Source of the DNA: PWND01 sp964601515
Lineage (GTDB): Bacteria; Bacteroidota; Bacteroidia; Bacteroidales; UBA7960
Reading direction: 5' to 3'
DNA: 22,141 nucleotides
Assembly (NCBI GenBank): GCA_964601515.1
Contig: CAZRNU010000045.1
Coordinates: forward strand, 1-22,141
The notes beneath the pieces are model-generated. The model was not told where the DNA came from. It did not search any database and saw nothing but the letters and a program-made list of their open reading frames with translations. Every line of letters starts with the position of its first letter. Position 1 is the stretch's first letter. This document shows positions 1-6,414 of this stretch, piece after piece. Made by a program: the position numbers and the translations under genes.

Positions 1-65
1 GCACTTGTTGTTTTAACAAAAATGGATGTCAACACAATTGTAAGGATAAATAGTTTTTTCATCAT
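1..65 (-). CDS. Exported protein, N-terminal fragment (runs off left edge)
   Basis: Only about 21 codons lie in the window. Reading leftward from ATG at 65 (a second ATG sits at 62) the peptide is MMKKLFILTIVLTSIFVKTT followed by Ser. It has two lysines, then a 14-residue hydrophobic core, which is a typical signal peptide. The gene therefore probably encodes a secreted or envelope protein, but nothing of its mature part is visible and no function can be given. A perfect -7 motif lies about 97 bases upstream (162-169, minus strand). The gene is divergent from the phosphofructokinase gene. Confidence 0.6.
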   Translation of the reverse strand, partial: MMKKLFILTIVLTSIFVKTTS

Positions 66-338
66 ATAATTGTTTTAGGTTGTTTCTAAGATTGAATAAA
101 TATAAGGGTTGCTAATTTCGTTGGATATAGCAGAAAATAATTAGTTATAAATTGCATTGTACAAAAATAGTGCTTTATTGATAAAAACTATTCTTTAAAG
201 TTAGACAATATTTTCTTTTACGGCCAAAAAAAACTAAAAATATAAAGTGGAATTCATTAATTTTATACCTGTTAAAAAAGGATATTGTGCCGGTTTGTGC
301 ACATGTTAATAATTACTAACAAGAAAAAAGGGAGCAAA
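66..338. other. Divergent intergenic region
   Basis: This 273-base, very AT-rich spacer separates the leftward exported-protein gene from the rightward phosphofructokinase gene. I see one convincing element in it, the minus-strand -7 motif at 162-169. For the rightward gene I find a Shine-Dalgarno-like GGGAG at 330-334, four bases before the chosen ATG at 339, but no clear TAnnTTTG element. An in-frame ATG at 303 and a TGT/GTG-rich stretch at 285-300 keep the frame open upstream, but they have no ribosome binding site. Confidence 0.5.
162..169 (-). promoter_or_regulatory. Bacteroidetes-type -7 promoter element
   Basis: The minus strand reads TATTTTTG, an exact match to the Bacteroidetes consensus TAnnTTTG. 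It lies about 97 bases before the ATG of the partial exported-protein gene. I see no convincing -33 TTTG partner at the usual distance, so this is a candidate only. Confidence 0.4.
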
Positions 339-1529
339 ATGAATACACCAAAAATTAAAGGAACTATTGGCATTTTAACAGGAGGAGGAGACGTCCCCGG
401 TTTGAATCCTGCAATTCGCGCTGTTACAATAAGAGCATTAAGAGAAGGCTATAAAGTTATTGGAATTAAAAGAGGTTGGGCCGGAATGATTGATATTGTT
501 AGAGAGAAAGACTATAATAATAACAATAATTTTATTGAGTTAACTGAAGATTTGGTTAACAGGTCGGGTAGAAGCGGAGGAACTTTTCTGCATTCATCTA
601 GAACGCGCCCAAGCCACGTGCCGCTTAAAGCTGTGCCTGAGCATTATAAAGACAAATATAAGGATGAAATAAACGACCTTACTAAAGAAGTACTAAAGAA
701 TTTGTCGTTTATGGGAATTGATTATTTAATTCCAATAGGTGGTGATGATACTTTGAGTTATGCGGTTAGGTTATATCAGGAAGGAGTGAAGGTTGTCGCA
801 ATTCCCAAAACCATGGATAATGATGTTTCCGGAACAGACTATTGTATTGGTTTCAGTACTTGCGTTACAAGGACTATTGCTATGACTAACCTTTTGCGTA
901 CATCTGCAGGGTCGCATGAAAGAATCCTTGTTATAGAAGTCTTTGGACGCTATGCCGGTTTTACTGCTTTATTGCCAACAATGGCAGGGGCGGCAAACAG
1001 GTGTGTTATTCCCGAGTATAAGTTTAACATTGAGCACCTTACTCAACTGTTGTTGGAAGACAGACGTCAGAATCCATCCAATTATTCTGTTGTTTTAGTT
1101 TCTGAAGGTGCTAGCTTTGAAGGCAGCGAAATGATGTTTGCTAACATGGAAAAAGATATGTATGGTCATGCGAAGCTTGGTGGTATAGGAGATGCTGTGA
1201 GTGCAAGAATTAAAGATCATTCTCCAAAGTTTAATAACGGCAAAAGAGTTGATACTATCTTTCAGCATTTAGGATATCTAGTCAGATCAGGCGACCCTGA
1301 TGCAATCGACAGCATTGTTCCCATGGCTTATGGAAACCTTGCTTTAGATCTGATTCTTAAGGGAATACATGGCAGATTGGTTATACTTAAAAATGGCCGC
1401 TACGATAATATTCCGGTTGATATAGTTACAAGTACTAAAAAACTTGTTGATATTTCTAAGCATTACAATATTGAAAGGCTTCGTCCAGTTTATGAGTCAT
1501 TTATAGACAAACCGCTATTCCTGGTATAA
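339..1529 (+). CDS. pfp: 6-phosphofructokinase, pyrophosphate-dependent type
   Basis: This enzyme phosphorylates fructose 6-phosphate to fructose 1,6-bisphosphate in cytoplasmic glycolysis. The start at ATG 339 gives 396 residues; it has GGGAG four bases upstream and begins just before the family N-terminus. An open frame back to 285 adds 18 residues unlike the family. Visible motifs are GGGDVPG (15-21), GGDDT (134-138), PKTMDND (156-162, catalytic Asp region), the MGR-equivalent VFGR (201-204) and the SEGAS stretch before residue 270. Two positions decide the phosphoryl donor. ATP enzymes such as E. coli PfkA have Gly at both, while PPi enzymes have Asp (here D137) and Lys (here K157), so this protein carries the PPi signature. 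A run of five Asn codons (60-64) lies in a loop. It converges on the T9SS-cargo gene at 1580. Family assignment is firm; donor specificity is inferred. Confidence 0.9.
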   Translation: MNTPKIKGTIGILTGGGDVPGLNPAIRAVTIRALREGYKVIGIKRGWAGMIDIVREKDYNNNNNFIELTEDLVNRSGRSGGTFLHSSRTRPSHVPLKAVPEHYKDKYKDEINDLTKEVLKNLSFMGIDYLIPIGGDDTLSYAVRLYQEGVKVVAIPKTMDNDVSGTDYCIGFSTCVTRTIAMTNLLRTSAGSHERILVIEVFGRYAGFTALLPTMAGAANRCVIPEYKFNIEHLTQLLLEDRRQNPSNYSVVLVSEGASFEGSEMMFANMEKDMYGHAKLGGIGDAVSARIKDHSPKFNNGKRVDTIFQHLGYLVRSGDPDAIDSIVPMAYGNLALDLILKGIHGRLVILKNGRYDNIPVDIVTSTKKLVDISKHYNIERLRPVYESFIDKPLFLV

Positions 1530-1551
1530 AGTATTACCTGAAATAGCGGTT
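1510..1551 (-). terminator. Hairpin downstream of the T9SS-cargo gene, inside the 3' end of the phosphofructokinase gene
   Basis: A perfect 10-bp inverted repeat, AACCGCTATT (1510-1519) and AATAGCGGTT (1542-1551), flanks a 22-base loop that contains the phosphofructokinase stop codon. It lies about 30 bases beyond the stop of the leftward gene at 1580. There is only a weak T-rich tail on the minus strand, so intrinsic terminator activity is uncertain; it could instead protect the 3' end of either mRNA. Confidence 0.4.
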
Positions 1552-1556
1552 ATATT

Positions 1557-1626
1557 CAGCAGGATAGGATATTACCGGATTAATTCTTGATAAATCTGGT
1601 AATTATTGTCCTGCTGTTGTTTTTTA
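1557..1626 (+). terminator. Rho-independent terminator of the phosphofructokinase gene
   Basis: The hairpin has two stages. The outer 9-bp stem pairs CAGCAGGAT (1557-1565) with GTCCTGCTG (1608-1616). The inner 11-bp stem pairs ATTACCGGATT (1571-1581) with AATCTGGTAAT (1593-1603), with one G-T pair in each stem. The T-rich run TTGTTTTTT follows at 1617-1625. It begins 28 bases after the rightward stop codon. Its right part is also the last codons of the convergent gene that ends at 1580. Confidence 0.7.
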
Positions 1627-3115
1627 ATTGAATTATATAACAACCTGAATTTAGAAAGTTAACATCTATAACTTCAGTGTTTCCAAATAAATTTACATTT
1701 GAATTATAAACCATTTGTCCGTTTAAATTCATTATCCTCAAATCGAATTGCTCATTTAAGAATTCCGATGAAAAATTTAATACAGAAGAGGTCGGGTTTG
1801 GATAAATGTTCACATTATTAAAAGCTATATTCGGAATACTATTATTGTCTTCTTGGTAATAGAAATATTCATACTCCTTAAAAGGTTCAAACCCTTTATC
1901 ATTTTGGAAATAGTTTATAATATATGAACTAATTGAATTATCATCGTTATAAACAAAGTCAACAAAAATTCCACTCATAATTGCAAACTCATCATCTCCC
2001 ACATTGATTTCAAGTATGTTATTAAACATATTTCCTAAATGATCATATTCAGTAATCATTCTATAATATGAGTACCATTCTTTGCTTTTATCATTGCCAT
2101 CTTCTTCGGTGTACCAAAAGAACATTTCATCATAAATGTTTCGGTCTAATTCGTCATATTCAGTGGTAATTTTGATATAATTTATCCAGTTTATATCAGC
2201 TCTATCTACTTCAGATGTTAATTTCCAGCCATTAAGGTCATTATTAATCTGAATTTCAAAATATGAATATTGTTGTTTTTCAAAATTATGCCATATAAAC
2301 TGAGTGTAGTTATATTCCGGAATCCATTCTTCCGTCTCCCAATTCCAGAAATATCCAAAGCCGCTTTCCCATTCACGGTTTTCATTTAAAATAAATTGCT
2401 CCTTGTATTCAGGAGTCCAATCATTCAATTCATAATAGTCGAAATATAAATATGTAATTGTAACATCTGAGTAATCTTCTCCATAATAATAATCAGTTTT
2501 ATAAATAGGGTGCCATTCTTTATAACTATAATATTCTTCTTCTGTTTTTGAAGTAACCATGTTATCTCCATTATATGTTATAATAATTCTATTGCCATAT
2601 TCTAATACCCAGTTCGATTCATAAAACGAATAGTACTCATATTTTTTTTGTGTTCCATCCGGAAAGAATTCAGTTATGGATAAATTACTTGGTTGCCAAT
2701 CGCTTCCTGTCCAATAATGTGTTTCCAGTCTGATAATTCTGCCTTCATCATCGTAGTTTACCAGTTGCTTCATGTCTTTTGCAAATGACTGAATCTCTTC
2801 GTTATAGTATGAGGTTTCCAATTCATTCAAAACATAACTATCAGCATTGTATGATGGGATCTCTCTCATAATTAGAGTTCCATCAGAGTTTTTCCATTCT
2901 TCTGTATTATGATTATAAACAAAAATACTGTCGGCTATAGCAGAGTTTTTCACAAACAGAGTGCCTTCGTCAGCAGATTTAATTCCCCTTTGGGCTTTCT
3001 CAACTTCTAAATTGATTCTATCCTTAAGTTTAGAGATAGTTCTTTTTTGATTAGCCGGGCTGCTATGTGTTGATAAAACAACACTCATAAGAAAGATGAT
3101 AAATAATGTTTTCAT
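1580..3115 (-). CDS. Secreted Tyr/Trp-rich repeat protein with T9SS type A sorting domain
   Basis: The 511-residue protein starts with a signal peptide (MKTLFIIFLMSVVLS) at ATG 3115. An in-frame ATG at 3163 would add 16 polar residues before it and is less likely. From about residue 115 to 420 it has degenerate repeats of roughly 35-40 residues with the pattern Tyr-Asp...Asp-Gly...Tyr-Tyr...Trp-x-Pro-x-Tyr-Lys, recalling the YD/RHS-type beta repeats common in Bacteroidota surface proteins. The last 75 or so residues (IYPNPTSS, then a LRIMNLNGQMVY strand, ending in TRFIKN) match the T9SS type A C-terminal sorting domain, so it should cross the outer membrane by T9SS and be released or surface anchored. 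No catalytic motif is visible; binding or structural roles are possible. A -7 motif at 3225-3232 suggests it has its own transcript. Confidence 0.8.
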   Translation of the reverse strand: MKTLFIIFLMSVVLSTHSSPANQKRTISKLKDRINLEVEKAQRGIKSADEGTLFVKNSAIADSIFVYNHNTEEWKNSDGTLIMREIPSYNADSYVLNELETSYYNEEIQSFAKDMKQLVNYDDEGRIIRLETHYWTGSDWQPSNLSITEFFPDGTQKKYEYYSFYESNWVLEYGNRIIITYNGDNMVTSKTEEEYYSYKEWHPIYKTDYYYGEDYSDVTITYLYFDYYELNDWTPEYKEQFILNENREWESGFGYFWNWETEEWIPEYNYTQFIWHNFEKQQYSYFEIQINNDLNGWKLTSEVDRADINWINYIKITTEYDELDRNIYDEMFFWYTEEDGNDKSKEWYSYYRMITEYDHLGNMFNNILEINVGDDEFAIMSGIFVDFVYNDDNSISSYIINYFQNDKGFEPFKEYEYFYYQEDNNSIPNIAFNNVNIYPNPTSSVLNFSSEFLNEQFDLRIMNLNGQMVYNSNVNLFGNTEVIDVNFLNSGCYIIQLKNNSRTIITRFIKN

Positions 3116-3224
3116 GTTTTTTGTTTTTTGGTTAATAGTATTACAATATTTTATTGTCTGCACTTTTTACTTTACGTATGAAGCATTAAAAGTGCTGCAT
3201 TAAACAAAATTATTTTCGAGGGTG

Positions 3225-3232
3225 CAAAAGTA
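3225..3232 (-). promoter_or_regulatory. Bacteroidetes-type -7 element for the T9SS-cargo gene
   Basis: The minus strand reads TACTTTTG followed by CA, an exact match to TAnnTTTG. It lies about 110 bases upstream of the chosen ATG (3115), within the 190-base gap after uvrC. This implies a leader of about 100 bases and transcription independent of uvrC. Confidence 0.55.
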
Positions 3233-3305
3233 TGAATAAAAACTTCATTGTAAACATATGGCAAAAATATTTGTATTAATAAAGTAATTGATGGGATTAA
3301 GCAAA

Positions 3306-5126
3306 TTATTGCAAATTTGTGTCAATTTTGAAGTGGCTTCTGATAATTGCTGCCTTAGAGGTGCCAACGATTTCGGAGATTTCTGAAATGTTTGCGTTCT
3401 TAATGCCTTCAACCGACTTGAACTTTTCAATTAATAACTTAATGCTTTTAGGTCCAATGCCTTTAATTGCTTCAAGTTCTGATTTCAGTGATGAACGTAT
3501 TCTTCTTTTGCTGTGACTAAGGTTACTAAATCGGTGAGCTTCATCTCTAAGTTGTTGAATCAGTTTAAGCGATTCAGATCTTTTATCAAGGTATAATGGG
3601 ATAGAGTCGTTAGGGAAAAAGATTTCTTCAAGTCGTTTTGCAATTCCAATAGCCGGCAGTTTATCTGAAATTTCAAGTTTTTTTAATGACTTTAAAGCAG
3701 AGCTTAATTGTCCTTTTCCTCCGTCAATGATAAGCAATTGGGGAAGAGGTTCGTTATTTTCAATAAATCTTTTATATCGTCTGTAGATCACTTCCTCTAT
3801 TGAGGCGTAATCGTTGGGTTGGTCAACAGTTTTGATATTAAACGACCTGTAATCTTTTTTACTTGGTTTAGCATTTTTAAAAACAACTATAGCCCCTACA
3901 GACAATGTGCCTTGAGTATTACTAATATCAATGCACTCAATATGCTTTGGAATTTCTTTTAGGTTTAGGTCTTTTTGAACTTTTTCCAGTATCCTTTTGT
4001 AATGTTTTTCAGGGTCGACAAGTTCTCTTTGTCGATTTTTCTCCATTCTGTAGTACTTAGCATTTCTTTCCGAAAGCTCTAGTACTTTTTTCTTATCGCC
4101 TCTTGAGGGCACTGTATATTTGATTTCAGGGAAACGAGTATTCACTTCAAATGGCAAAATTGCTTCCGGTGCAAAGTCCTCAAATCTAACCCTTATTTCC
4201 GCCAATGCCATTTCAAGCAGCTCGTTGTCAGACTCATCAAGCTGCTTCTTCATTTCAATGGTATGAGATTGCACGACAGCGCCATTTATAACTTTTAGAA
4301 AATTTACATAACCGAATTCTTCATCAGAGATTATTGAAAATACATCTGCGTTGTGAATTGTAGGGCTTACTACAGTTGATCTTGCTTGAAACTTCTCAAG
4401 AAGTATAATTTTTTCTTTAACGATGTTTGCTTTTTCAAATTCGTAATTTTTAGAATAAATATTCATTATATTCTTAAGTTCTTTGGTAACTAAAGTCAGG
4501 TTCCCTTTTAGAATATTCTGAATTTGTTCTATTGTCTGATGGTAATCTTCAGGAGTTTGATGTCCTTCGCAAGGGCCTTTGCAGTTTTTGATGTGGTACT
4601 CAAGGCAAACTTTATATTTTTTTTCTTTAATTTTTGCGTTGCTTAAGTTAAGCCTGCAAGTTCTGTATTGAAACAACTGCCTTATCAGTTCCAGCAAAGT
4701 ATTCATCATTCTTACAGATGCGTAGGGTCCAAAATATTTACTTCCGTCTCTTATTAAGTTTCTGGTTGGAAATATCCTTGGAAAGGGTTCATTTTTAATA
4801 CAAATCCACGGATAGGTTTTATCGTCTTTCAGCATAACATTATACTTAGGACGATATTTTTTTATAAGATTATTTTCTAAAAGTAATGCATCAATTTCAG
4901 TATCTACAACAATGTGCTGAATGCTGCGAATACGATTAACCATAACTTTTACTTTACCGTTTTCGTATTTATCTTTGTTGAAATAAGATGAAACTCTTTT
5001 TCTTAGGTCTTTGGCTTTACCTACATAAATGATTTTTTCGTTCTGGTCAAAAAACTGATATACACCGGGTTTTGATGGAAGTGTTTTTATTATTGGAGTT
5101 AGAAAATGTTCAGTTTTTTTTGCCAT
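3306..5126 (-). CDS. uvrC: Excinuclease ABC subunit UvrC
   Basis: UvrC is the dual-incision nuclease of nucleotide excision repair, cutting both sides of a lesion marked by UvrA/UvrB. The 606-residue length is normal. In order it shows an N-terminal GIY-YIG nuclease (GVYQFF at 21-26, IIYVGKAKDLRKRV at 32-45), and a four-cysteine set at 157, 174, 182 and 186 whose last spacings match the Fe-S cysteines of E. coli UvrC. Next comes a UVR helix pair near 215-250, where it binds UvrB. The RNase H-like 5' nuclease half follows (IDISNTQG, IDGGKGQL, DEAHRFS), and the C-terminus has helix-hairpin-helix repeats (IKGIGPKSIKLL). It begins 14 bases after the stop of the upstream lytic transglycosylase gene, so the two are probably co-transcribed. 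uvrA lies further right; uvrB is not in the window. Confidence 0.97.
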   Translation of the reverse strand: MAKKTEHFLTPIIKTLPSKPGVYQFFDQNEKIIYVGKAKDLRKRVSSYFNKDKYENGKVKVMVNRIRSIQHIVVDTEIDALLLENNLIKKYRPKYNVMLKDDKTYPWICIKNEPFPRIFPTRNLIRDGSKYFGPYASVRMMNTLLELIRQLFQYRTCRLNLSNAKIKEKKYKVCLEYHIKNCKGPCEGHQTPEDYHQTIEQIQNILKGNLTLVTKELKNIMNIYSKNYEFEKANIVKEKIILLEKFQARSTVVSPTIHNADVFSIISDEEFGYVNFLKVINGAVVQSHTIEMKKQLDESDNELLEMALAEIRVRFEDFAPEAILPFEVNTRFPEIKYTVPSRGDKKKVLELSERNAKYYRMEKNRQRELVDPEKHYKRILEKVQKDLNLKEIPKHIECIDISNTQGTLSVGAIVVFKNAKPSKKDYRSFNIKTVDQPNDYASIEEVIYRRYKRFIENNEPLPQLLIIDGGKGQLSSALKSLKKLEISDKLPAIGIAKRLEEIFFPNDSIPLYLDKRSESLKLIQQLRDEAHRFSNLSHSKRRIRSSLKSELEAIKGIGPKSIKLLIEKFKSVEGIKNANISEISEIVGTSKAAIIRSHFKIDTNLQ

Positions 5127-5140
5127 TATAAATAGTCTGT

Positions 5141-6052
5141 TTATAACGGAACCTTAATTTCATAAGCCTTACCTCTTTTGTTTGGCAATTCGTATTGTCT
5201 CAGCCATGGGTTTAGCAATCTCAACTCTCTATATGTTGTATTATTATGTTGTGCAAAATCAACAAGACAGCTAATAGTAGAGTCAACTGTAATAGTTTTA
5301 TAACTAAGAGGTGGATATAGGTCTGTTTCTCTGTAGTAAAATCCTGCATTTTGCGGATTTTCAAATATAACTTTCATTGCAAGAATTCTGAAAATATATC
5401 TTGATGTTTCTTCATTAAGATGCAGATCATAATAACTCTGAACTTTTTGTCTTTCAAGTTGTCTTTGAATACCCCTGTTTCCCATGTTATAAGCAGCAGC
5501 TGCCAAAGTCCAGCTTCCATATTCTTCTTTAGCTTTAAGAAGATACATACATGCGGCAATTGTTGCTTTTTCTACGTGATATCTTTCGTCAACAAATTCA
5601 TTAATTTCCAGTCCTAAGTCTTTGCCGGTTCCTTCGAGAATTTGCCAGTAACCGGTTGCACCGGCAGGAGATACAACATTCATTAGTCCGCTTTCAATCA
5701 GAGCAAGGTATTTAAAATCATCAGGGATGTTATATTGTTTCAGTATAGATTCAAATAAAGGGAACCACCTGTTTGCTCTTTTAAAAAACTGAATTGTTTG
5801 AGATTGCCAATATGAGTTTATTAGAAGTTCTCTATCGAATTGTTCCTTAACATAATATCTGTCCATTGGCACCGGTTCTCCGGCAAAGCTAAGTGATTCG
5901 GGCAAAGGAATAGCATAAATTCTGTAATTGTCCAGGAAGTCCTTTTCATAATGTACATCAGCTTCACTAACTTTTCCCGAATAAGTAAAAATCCAAATGA
6001 TGAAATATGAGGTTAAAAGAATTGTTGAAATCCAGATTAAGCGTTTTGTCAT
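5141..6052 (-). CDS. Membrane-anchored lytic transglycosylase, SLT/MltD-like
   Basis: This 303-residue protein probably cleaves the MurNAc-GlcNAc bond of peptidoglycan, leaving 1,6-anhydro ends. An N-terminal hydrophobic segment (about residues 5-23) is a signal or membrane anchor. The SLT (lysozyme-like) domain spans about 100-245 with the family hallmarks: ALIESG, where Glu120 is the expected catalytic acid; SPAGATGYWQI (128-138); and LAAAAYNMG further on. The last 45 residues (TYRELRLLNPWLR, then YEIKVP) look like one degenerate LysM-type module for glycan binding. A -7 promoter element lies 44 bases upstream. uvrC follows 14 bases downstream; the two functions are unrelated, so the pairing is probably only shared transcription. 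Assignment to the SLT family is firm; the exact Mlt subtype is not. Confidence 0.88.
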   Translation of the reverse strand: MTKRLIWISTILLTSYFIIWIFTYSGKVSEADVHYEKDFLDNYRIYAIPLPESLSFAGEPVPMDRYYVKEQFDRELLINSYWQSQTIQFFKRANRWFPLFESILKQYNIPDDFKYLALIESGLMNVVSPAGATGYWQILEGTGKDLGLEINEFVDERYHVEKATIAACMYLLKAKEEYGSWTLAAAAYNMGNRGIQRQLERQKVQSYYDLHLNEETSRYIFRILAMKVIFENPQNAGFYYRETDLYPPLSYKTITVDSTISCLVDFAQHNNTTYRELRLLNPWLRQYELPNKRGKAYEIKVPL

Positions 6053-6095
6053 ATCAAAATGTTTATGAATTATGATTTAAAACAATAGAAAGGTG

Positions 6096-6103
6096 CAAAG
6101 ATA
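6096..6103 (-). promoter_or_regulatory. Bacteroidetes-type -7 element for the transglycosylase-uvrC operon
   Basis: The minus strand reads TATCTTTG followed by CACC, an exact TAnnTTTG match. It is 44 bases upstream of the transglycosylase ATG at 6052, so the leader would be about 35-40 bases. It is the only promoter candidate seen for the transglycosylase-uvrC pair. Confidence 0.6.
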
Positions 6104-6164
6104 TTCAGAAAGTGCATTCAATAAAATGTGGAAAGTACTTAGTTTGATGATATTTTTCGGATTG

Positions 6165-6191
6165 AAGATTCGTAAGATTCATAAGATTGAA
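6165..6191 (+). repeat. Three tandem 9-bp repeats (AAGATTCRT)
   Basis: The units are AAGATTCGT (6165-6173), AAGATTCAT (6174-6182) and the diverged AAGATTGAA (6183-6191). They sit 33 bases left of the large palindrome, so the intergenic region carries two repeat types side by side. No function is evident. Confidence 0.55.
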
Positions 6192-6223
6192 AATTAGAAT
6201 AGCTAACAATTTGATTTTGCAAT

Positions 6224-6321
6224 TTCTTGGCGTAACTCTGCGAAACCTCAGCGTAACTTTGCGTAATAACCTAAGGCTATACGCAGAGAGCCGCAAAGAA
6301 TCCGCAAAGGTTCGCAAAGAA
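6224..6321. repeat. 98-bp imperfect palindrome with phased GCG triplets (REP-like)
   Basis: The two 49-base arms (6224-6272 and 6273-6321) match as inverted repeats at 31 of 49 positions by eye, without gaps. All four GCG triplets per arm fall at identical offsets, about 10 bases apart. Each arm is itself built from short units such as CTCTGCGAAACC, CAGCGTAAC and TTTGCGTAA. Similar CTTTGCG/CTCTGCG intergenic repeats are widespread in Bacteroidota and other bacteria, as far as I recall. It lies in a gap between two leftward genes and probably folds as RNA on either strand. It may be a non-autonomous REP-type element; no transposase is nearby. Confidence 0.65.
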
Positions 6322-6355
6322 TGACTGATTCGAAATGTCAGGGAGCATAACAAAG

Positions 6356-6385
6356 CAGGCACTCAGAAAAAGCTCTAAGTGCCTG
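6356..6385 (-). terminator. Hairpin terminator of the aldehyde:ferredoxin oxidoreductase gene
   Basis: An 8-bp perfect stem, CAGGCACT (6356-6363) with AGTGCCTG (6378-6385), encloses a 14-base loop, 30 bases beyond the leftward stop at 6415. The minus-strand tail (CTTTGTT) is only moderately T-rich. The plus-strand tail (TTGTTTATTT) is better, but no rightward gene lies to the left that would need it. Confidence 0.6.
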
Positions 6386-6414
6386 TTGTTTATTTAATAG
6401 AAATAATTGTAAGT

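Larger units (their letters stand above)
6053..6414. other. Intergenic region with promoter, repeats and terminator
   Basis: This 362-base stretch carries no convincing gene. It holds the lytic transglycosylase promoter (6096-6103), a triple 9-bp tandem repeat (6165-6191), a 98-bp imperfect palindrome (6224-6321) and the terminator of the aldehyde:ferredoxin oxidoreductase gene (6356-6385). An 85-codon leftward open frame (6105-6362) is created by the palindrome, is rich in Arg, Leu and Ser, and is not credible. Confidence 0.7.

Noticed and set aside
285..338. Upstream extension of the phosphofructokinase frame (18 residues)
   Set aside because: The extension starts at a non-ATG codon without a ribosome binding site and is unlike the family N-terminus; ATG 339 has GGGAG just upstream.
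513..530. AAT/AAC codon run in the phosphofructokinase gene as a phase-variable microsatellite
   Set aside because: The units are trinucleotides and imperfect, so slippage would only add or drop Asn residues in a loop and would not switch the gene off.
6105..6362. Leftward 85-codon open frame in the gap before the transglycosylase gene
   Set aside because: It is produced by the GCG-phased palindrome, has a low-complexity Arg/Leu/Ser translation and no ribosome binding site, and contains the repeat, a promoter and part of a terminator.
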